The translations under genes were made by a program, and so were the position numbers. DNA of 12,587 nucleotides from Spongospora subterranea (lineage: Eukaryota > Endomyxa > Phytomyxea > Plasmodiophorida > Plasmodiophoridae), in assembly GCA_900404475.1 (NCBI GenBank), contig OUQQ01000670.1:1-12587 (forward strand), given 5' to 3'. This document shows positions 8,699-12,587 of this stretch, one piece after another. Position 1 is the stretch's first letter, and the number at the start of each line of letters is the position of its first letter. Below the pieces are notes generated by a model. It saw only the letters and a list, made by a program, of their open reading frames with translations. It made no database searches and had not been told where the DNA came from.

Positions 8699-9229
8699 GT
8701 GGTCATTTCCGAAGCAGCACCGGTTAGGACGTCAGCGGTTGCATCTACACAAATCAGAAGGGCCACAGCTGCCAGAATACAGGAGACCAGACAAGAGATT
8801 ATTGCAGCAATCAATCAGAATTCTCCGGATCTGGACGAAAGAGCTCGGGTACAGGCAAAATCGTCATCAATGTCTGGTACCTGGTGGGTAGGTGATGTCC
8901 CTTGTGGTGGCAATCCAGACCTAAAAATCGCGAGAGAACAATCCATTCCGATTCTCGAACCTCAGAAACGCTGTTTGGCCGACAAAAGCTTTCAAGACGA
9001 TTGCTTTTCAAGACTCCGTTTGTATGACCTGTTACCGAGTTTGCCTTGTCGTTCAACCGGCAGCATAAGGCCCAGATGGCGTGCCATGAAACCATCAATA
9101 AGAGCATCAAAATAATTTGCAAGTCGGCGCTCATTCCGACACGGGACTGATTTCAAACAGAACCTTGTGCTTGGCCCGATTATCCAAATTACTCAGCTGG
9201 AAAGCTGCGGTAAGTTTTGGATATGCGTT
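8699..9229 (+). pseudogene. DDE transposase C-terminal portion, copy A (frameshifted)
   Basis: The plus-strand frame from 8699 reads WVGDVPCGGNPDLKIAREQ and later EPQKRCLADKSFQDD. These match the 'PCG.wPDl.I.R' and 'aD.Gy.dd' signatures of a DDE-superfamily transposase common in eukaryotic DNA transposons. The frame then shifts to FNRQHKAQMACHETINKSIK (family pattern R..ETvN.r.K). It shifts back to FRHGTDFKQNLV and IIQITQLESCGKFWICV, matching the usual C-terminal 'FRH...H..vF.ai..iTQl....g..lf.v', then a stop. At least two frame changes are needed and several bases are lost, so it is inactive. The N-terminal DNA-binding part and the first catalytic Asp are not identifiable. The family is assigned from memory of its motifs. 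Confidence 0.65.
8904..9199. repeat. Left arm of a large inverted repeat (pairs with 9354-9646)
   Basis: About 295 bp read as the reverse complement of 9354-9646, with roughly 27 differences counted by eye (about 91% alike). The spacer 9200-9353 is about 154 bp. The arms are the transposase fragments described separately. A transcript crossing both would form a long hairpin. Confidence 0.9.
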
Positions 9230-9353
9230 TAAAAGTGAGAACCTGATAAGCCGTGCGAAATAATAATTCACTTGAGATGTCTTCATGTGCATGCTTATTG
9301 TTGTACAGCACATTGCAACTTGAACAATAAAAAAATTGCTCATATTTCAGGCA

Positions 9354-9646
9354 CACCTGAGTAGTTTAGGTAATCGAACCAAACACAAGGTTGTATTTGA
9401 AATCAGTCCCGTGTCGGAATGAGCGCCGACTTGCAAATTATTTGATGCGCTTATTGATGGTTTCATGGCACGCCATCTGGGCATTATGCTGCCGGTTGAA
9501 TGACAAGGCAAACTCGGTAACAGGTCGTACAAACGGAGTTTTGAAAAGTGATCGTCTTGAAAGCCTTTGTCGGCCAAACCGCGTTTCTCAGGCTCGAGGA
9601 TCGGAATGAATTGCTCTCACGATTTTGAGGTCTGGAGTGCCACCAC
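9354..9646 (-). pseudogene. DDE transposase C-terminal fragment, copy B (inverted relative to copy A)
   Basis: Read on the minus strand this repeats the ADKGFQDD, RQHNAQMACHETINKRIK and FRHGTDFKYNLVF blocks of copy A, again spread over more than one frame. It stops short of the last residues (no GKFWICV) and lacks the upstream part of copy A. It keeps ADKGF where copy A has ADKSF, so neither copy is simply derived from the other's lesions. It is not functional. Confidence 0.65.
9354..9646. repeat. Right arm of the large inverted repeat (pairs with 8904-9199)
   Basis: It begins at CACCTGAGTAG, the counterpart of ACTCAGCTGG at the end of the left arm, and ends at TGCCACCAC, the counterpart of GTGGTGGCA at 8904. 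Similarity ceases abruptly at both edges. This points to insertion of a truncated second copy or an inverted duplication rather than an ordinary transposon terminus. Confidence 0.9.
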
Positions 9647-10221
9647 CACACTACCAGATAATTTTTCACGAAGGCCCCAGGGAGCCTGCAACAAGATACC
9701 GAAGACCGGCGTGGTGAAATTTATGTGAATAATAATTCTTGTTCATTAGACGATGCTCGTATGATAAAGCAGTCCACCCCATCAACGGTGCAGGATCCGT
9801 CTAACATATGCTCCAATTATCCCATCTGTCAGCGGGGTTCACCTATGCCAAGATTTCAGAACTTGAAATGTATAATGCTTCTATAATATCGTACCAGATT
9901 AAAAATGAAGATGGACTGTATTACTTTCCAGATCCAGTTCCTACACGTTCCAGGAGTACACCGGAACCGCGAACTCGCAACATTCTCTGTGTTATATGTT
10001 TTCAAAATACAGAGTCCATAAAAGATGTATGGGCAGGCATTCTTTGGAAGTTCAGCGGACTCGAGAAGGATGATTCATAACTAAAGGCAAACTTTGATGC
10101 TGGCAGCAAAAATGGGCCCGAAATGATCGGCCGAACATCGCTGTGCCTGTATTGTTGATACAGATAATCGATGACAAAAGGCGATCGAACAGCGGATACA
10201 CCATCGTGAACAACACACTAC
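9647..10221. other. No recognised gene; unassigned plus-strand open frame 9808-10080
   Basis: The plus-strand frame 9808-10080 (90 codons) gives a protein with no motif I recognise; it is probably fortuitous. Part of this stretch, adjoining the retrotransposon's 3' end, may be LTR sequence, but I could not find a second LTR in the window to define its limits. Confidence 0.35.
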
Positions 10222-10236
10222 ACTGTGCCCCCTTCG
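10222..10236 (-). other. Possible polypurine tract and LTR start of the gypsy element
   Basis: On the minus strand, GAAGGGGG (complement of 10228-10235) is followed after a few bases by TGTAGTGTGTTG. A purine tract followed by TG is the usual junction between internal region and 3' LTR in Ty3/gypsy elements. It lies about 100 bp past the polyprotein stop, a plausible distance. Without the partner LTR this is only a candidate. Confidence 0.3.
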
Positions 10237-10335
10237 AGTGCGAAACCAGGCGCTGATGATAAGATAACCTGCGTTCTGAAGGTTTCGGACACTCAACAAC
10301 GCACACCACTTGTCAGACACAAGAAGTGTTGAAAC

Positions 10336-10650
10336 CTACGCGAGCGCCGGCGGCCAGTGCGCTGGTCCCGGTTTGTCGGGATATTTCGCGTGGAATCGTT
10401 CGATCTTCCGGTCCAGTCCGCTGGTTGCACCTAACGTGCGAGTCGGTTCCCACGTCCTGTCTGATACCGGATAACCCTGCCAATCAATAAAATACTGCAG
10501 TTGATTTCTGCAATAACGGGAATCTAAGACTTCCTTGACGATGAACAGTGGGTCTTCCGGGGAGTTCAATATAATCGGAGGCGGTGGTGGTTGTTGGCGA
10601 TTTGGGATTTTGCTTGGAGTATATCTTTCGAGCAAGGAGACGTGGAACAC
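10336..10650 (-). pseudogene. Chromodomain at the C-terminus of the gypsy polyprotein
   Basis: After HNVFHVSLLERY and a proline run (PPPPP), the frame gives VKEVLDSRYCRNQLQYFIDW then QGYPVSDRTWEP, ending near FHAKYPDKPGP and a TAG stop (10336-10338). The pattern of valine, Tyr, Trp and the WxGY...TWEP block is the chromodomain fold. In chromoviruses it steers integration toward histone-marked chromatin. This C-terminal piece itself is open; the break from the upstream frame is near 10700 (and again in the duplicated copy near 11080). Confidence 0.85.
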
Positions 10651-10819
10651 ATTGTGCAGTCGTGAAAATGCTGTATCTGGATCTGAAATGCTACGGCATT
10701 GATGACTTTAATAATGGGGAATGGTCCCGAAAATTTGTAGTCGAAATTGTCAGAGGTCGAGTGGTGGCGACTGCAGGACGCCGAAGCATGACTAAGTCAC
10801 CGATAGCAAACTGCTCATG
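10448..10819. repeat. Exact 372-bp duplicate, copy 1 (copy 2 at 10827-11198)
   Basis: The stretch from TCCCACGTCC to AACTGCTCATG recurs base for base after the N, with a constant offset of 379. The element around it is old and mutated, yet the copies share every lesion, including the frameshift, and no difference is seen. This copy is followed by CTGGGG and then N, which does not match the continuation after copy 2. Confidence 0.95.
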
Positions 10820-10826
10820 CTGGGGN
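10820..10826. other. Assembly gap marker (single N) with low-quality flank
   Basis: CTGGGGN separates two identical blocks. A single N placed between overlapping sequence is typical of two contig ends that were placed side by side instead of merged. The five or six bases before the N fit neither copy and are probably read-end errors. Confidence 0.85.
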
Positions 10827-11198
10827 TCCCACGTCCTGTCTGATACCGGATAACCCTGCCAATCAATAAAATACTGCAGTTGATTTCTGCAATAACGGGA
10901 ATCTAAGACTTCCTTGACGATGAACAGTGGGTCTTCCGGGGAGTTCAATATAATCGGAGGCGGTGGTGGTTGTTGGCGATTTGGGATTTTGCTTGGAGTA
11001 TATCTTTCGAGCAAGGAGACGTGGAACACATTGTGCAGTCGTGAAAATGCTGTATCTGGATCTGAAATGCTACGGCATTGATGACTTTAATAATGGGGAA
11101 TGGTCCCGAAAATTTGTAGTCGAAATTGTCAGAGGTCGAGTGGTGGCGACTGCAGGACGCCGAAGCATGACTAAGTCACCGATAGCAAACTGCTCATG
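10827..11198. repeat. Exact 372-bp duplicate, copy 2
   Basis: It begins immediately after the N at 10826 and runs into normal integrase-coding sequence at 11199. It supplies the true junction between the integrase C-terminal region and upstream pol, whereas copy 1 supplies the true 3' continuation into the chromodomain end. Collapsing the two yields one continuous element. Confidence 0.95.
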
Positions 11199-11612
11199 GG
11201 GTATGCGGCGAGAATCGGCGAAGCGCTGCATGTCGGGGAGCGGGCCGTGATTGGCATAGAATGGGGTCATGCCCGTTGAAACATGCACTGCATTGTTGTA
11301 GGCAAACTCGGCCAAAGAAAGTAAGCTGGCCCAATCGTCCTGAAGAAAGTTGATGAATCAGCGGAGGTATTGTTCGAGCACCTGGTTGACACGCTCCGTC
11401 TGGCCGTCGGTTTCAGGGTGCGGTGACGACGAAAGTTTACGTTGAACGCGCAGTCGAGCGAGTAAATGTATCCGAAACTTGGATACGAACTGGGGACCTC
11501 GGTCCGAAACGATGTCATCAGGAAGACCATGAAGCCTGAATAAGTGGTCAAGAATGAGATCTGCAGGCTGAGTTGAGTTGGTGGGCGCGTTGCATTTGAT
11601 GAAATGGGCCAT
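11199..11612 (-). pseudogene. Integrase catalytic core, second half, and following region
   Basis: MAHFIKCNAP, GLPDDIVSDRGPQFVS and HPETDGQTERVNQVLEQ carry the second catalytic Asp (VSDRG) and the Glu (QTERVN). A TGA at 11358-11360 interrupts just before FINFLQDDWASLLSLAEFAY, where the family typically has Cys or another residue. LAEFAYNNAVH and STGMTPFYANHG follow. RRIPHEQFAIGDLVML then joins two segments that are normally separated by a helical stretch, so an internal deletion of some tens of codons is likely. Confidence 0.85.
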
Positions 11613-12026
11613 TTAGGAGCATCGGTCCACCACGACAAGGACGGAATCGTAACCTCTTGATTTTGGGAGCTTGACAATGAAATTCATCGATACTGAGAAC
11701 CACAATTCGGATGGAATTGGCAATGGTACTAGTAATCCGCGGGGCTGATGGCGGGCTGGTTTCGATCGGCGGCAAGTGTCACACGAGGCAACGTATTGAG
11801 ACACGAACGGGCGAATCGCCGGCCATCAATACGTAGGGCAAATAAGACTTAGGGTCTTGTCAATACCAAAGTAACCGGCAACAGGGGAATCATGCAAATT
11901 GCGTAAGATCTCCAGTTTGCAATCGTCACCAACCACCACGAGCGACTGGTCGCGGTACAGATGTCCTTCATGGAGATGAAATCGTCTGCCTTGTGGTTTG
12001 TCCAAGATCGCGACGATCCGTCTCAA
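11613..12026 (-). pseudogene. Integrase zinc-binding domain and start of the catalytic core
   Basis: The frame reads FHLHEGHLYRD, HDSPVAGYFGIDKT, a TGA stop (11826-11828), WPAIRPFVSQYVASCDTC and SVSMNFIVKLPKSRG, followed by VVVDRCS and a TAA stop (11613-11615). HD.P.AG.FG and C..C are the H2C2 zinc ligands; the second His of the usual AGHFG is Tyr here. MNF at 11682-11687 stands where the family has MDF, so the first catalytic Asp is Asn. Both changes and both stops abolish activity. Confidence 0.85.
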
Positions 12027-12112
12027 TTATGGGATTCCACTCATGCAGCCAGTAAACTGAATACGAAAAACGGGCACTTTAATGAGGTGGGCAAGCCCAT
12101 CGGCTTTCAATT

Positions 12113-12587
12113 ACTCGTACGAAAAGAGAAAATTTGAAAGTGATGGCGACTTATCATCATAATAAATTTATATCCATAGGCGTTATATTAGCGCAGCTTC
12201 GGTACAGTAGAGTCTAGGACAAATTCAACCCGTTCCGGCGGTATTAAAGTTTTACCGACCCGATACAGTAGATACAGTCTTCTATCTACGGAGTTACCCC
12301 CGGTAGAGTGGCATTAAAGGTCCATCAGGCTCCGCTAGACCGGACCAGGGTTTACCCCTGGACCTAGTTTTGAACAGTAGAGCAGTGTGGACGAATGGAG
12401 AATGGAGAGTTCATTCCGCAGTCCGTGGGGATATTCCAATGGCGTTGCGGACGTCATTGGCCATTCGCAGTTTGATCGATTCTCGAACTGTAATAGATGT
12501 CGCCGTTGTATTGGATTGTGTTTTCTATCGTGGTGAGCAATTATATTGGCACTTCGACCGGTTCAGGCAACAATGAGGACCTCATAT
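12113..12587. other. No recognised gene; short hairpin and CAGTAG-rich sequence
   Basis: The gypsy similarity ends near 12112 and an AT-rich stretch follows. ACAGTAG occurs at least three times between 12200 and 12380, twice in the form ACAGTAGAG or ACAGTAGAT. GGACCAGGG TTTAC CCCTGGACC near 12342-12364 can form a stem of about 8-9 bp. The plus-strand open frame 12370-12576 has no motif I recognise. It could be the edge of another repeat element. Confidence 0.35.

Larger units (their letters stand above)
10336..12112 (-). mobile_element. Truncated, inactivated Ty3/gypsy chromovirus retrotransposon (pol 3' half)
   Basis: The minus strand carries, in order, a trace of the RNase H end, the integrase zinc-binding domain, integrase core, integrase C-terminal region and a chromodomain. 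This order defines a chromodomain-bearing Ty3/gypsy element (chromovirus). Gag, protease and reverse transcriptase are absent. Recognisable similarity stops near 12112, where ADGLAH resembles the end of RNase H. Three in-frame stops and at least two frameshifts show it is dead. It also contains the 372-bp duplication around the N at 10826, so its apparent length is inflated by about 379 bp. Confidence 0.9.

Noticed and set aside
8688..8891. Plus-strand 67-codon arginine-rich open frame
   Set aside because: It overlaps the transposase copy A frame that carries family motifs, so it is a shadow.
9808..10080. 90-codon plus-strand open frame as a real gene
   Set aside because: No recognisable domain, no splice or promoter evidence, and it lies between decayed mobile elements; left as unassigned sequence.
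10584..11250. Two plus-strand open frames with near-identical products suggesting a duplicated gene
   Set aside because: They are antisense to the gypsy integrase tail and chromodomain, and their duplication is the contig-overlap artefact around the N.
1..12587. CRISPR array, bacterial operon, phage or defence system
   Set aside because: No regularly spaced short repeats, no ribosome-binding-site-driven gene clusters; the spliced MTO1 shows the DNA is eukaryotic.

Overview
The window is eukaryotic nuclear DNA. The main evidence is a gene split into 16 exons by canonical GT-AG introns, most of them short (about 50 to 400 bp). The rest holds an LTR retrotransposon of the chromodomain (chromovirus) Ty3/gypsy type, fragments of a DDE transposase, a small non-autonomous element with terminal inverted repeats, and a decayed ankyrin-repeat locus. 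The compact introns would suit an invertebrate or an early-diverging fungus, but nothing seen fixes the taxon.

Positions 1-4339 (minus strand) carry MTO1 (bacterial MnmG/GidA), the FAD-dependent subunit of the mitochondrial tRNA wobble-uridine modification enzyme. All 15 introns can be placed with consistent reading phase and no stop or frameshift. It is the one gene here that looks alive. The reading frame runs off the left edge a few residues before the expected C-terminus. A 2 x 30 bp tandem repeat lies about 90 bp upstream of its start codon.

Positions 4490-5790 have no recognisable gene. Around 5812-5904 (minus) is a short integrase-like remnant, and part of it recurs near 6285-6370. 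Positions 6640-7838 (minus) are an ankyrin-repeat pseudogene built from two related exon-intron-exon modules; comparing the modules exposes single-base lesions. Positions 8213-8661 are a MITE-like element flanked by TA.

Positions 8699-9646 contain two copies of the C-terminal part of a DDE transposase in head-to-head inverted orientation. They form arms of about 295 bp, roughly 91% alike, around a spacer of about 154 bp. Positions 10336-12110 (minus) are the 3' half of a Ty3/gypsy chromovirus pol gene (end of RNase H, integrase, chromodomain). It is inactivated by three in-frame stops, frameshifts, an apparent internal deletion and loss of a catalytic aspartate. Inside it, 372 bp are exactly duplicated on either side of a single N at 10826, which looks like an unresolved contig overlap rather than biology.

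Overall, one conserved housekeeping gene borders about 8 kb of decayed mobile elements and pseudogene. I found no convincing new multi-gene system. The most informative items are the full MTO1 gene model, the inverted transposase pair, the TA-flanked MITE, the modular ankyrin pseudogene and the assembly artefact.
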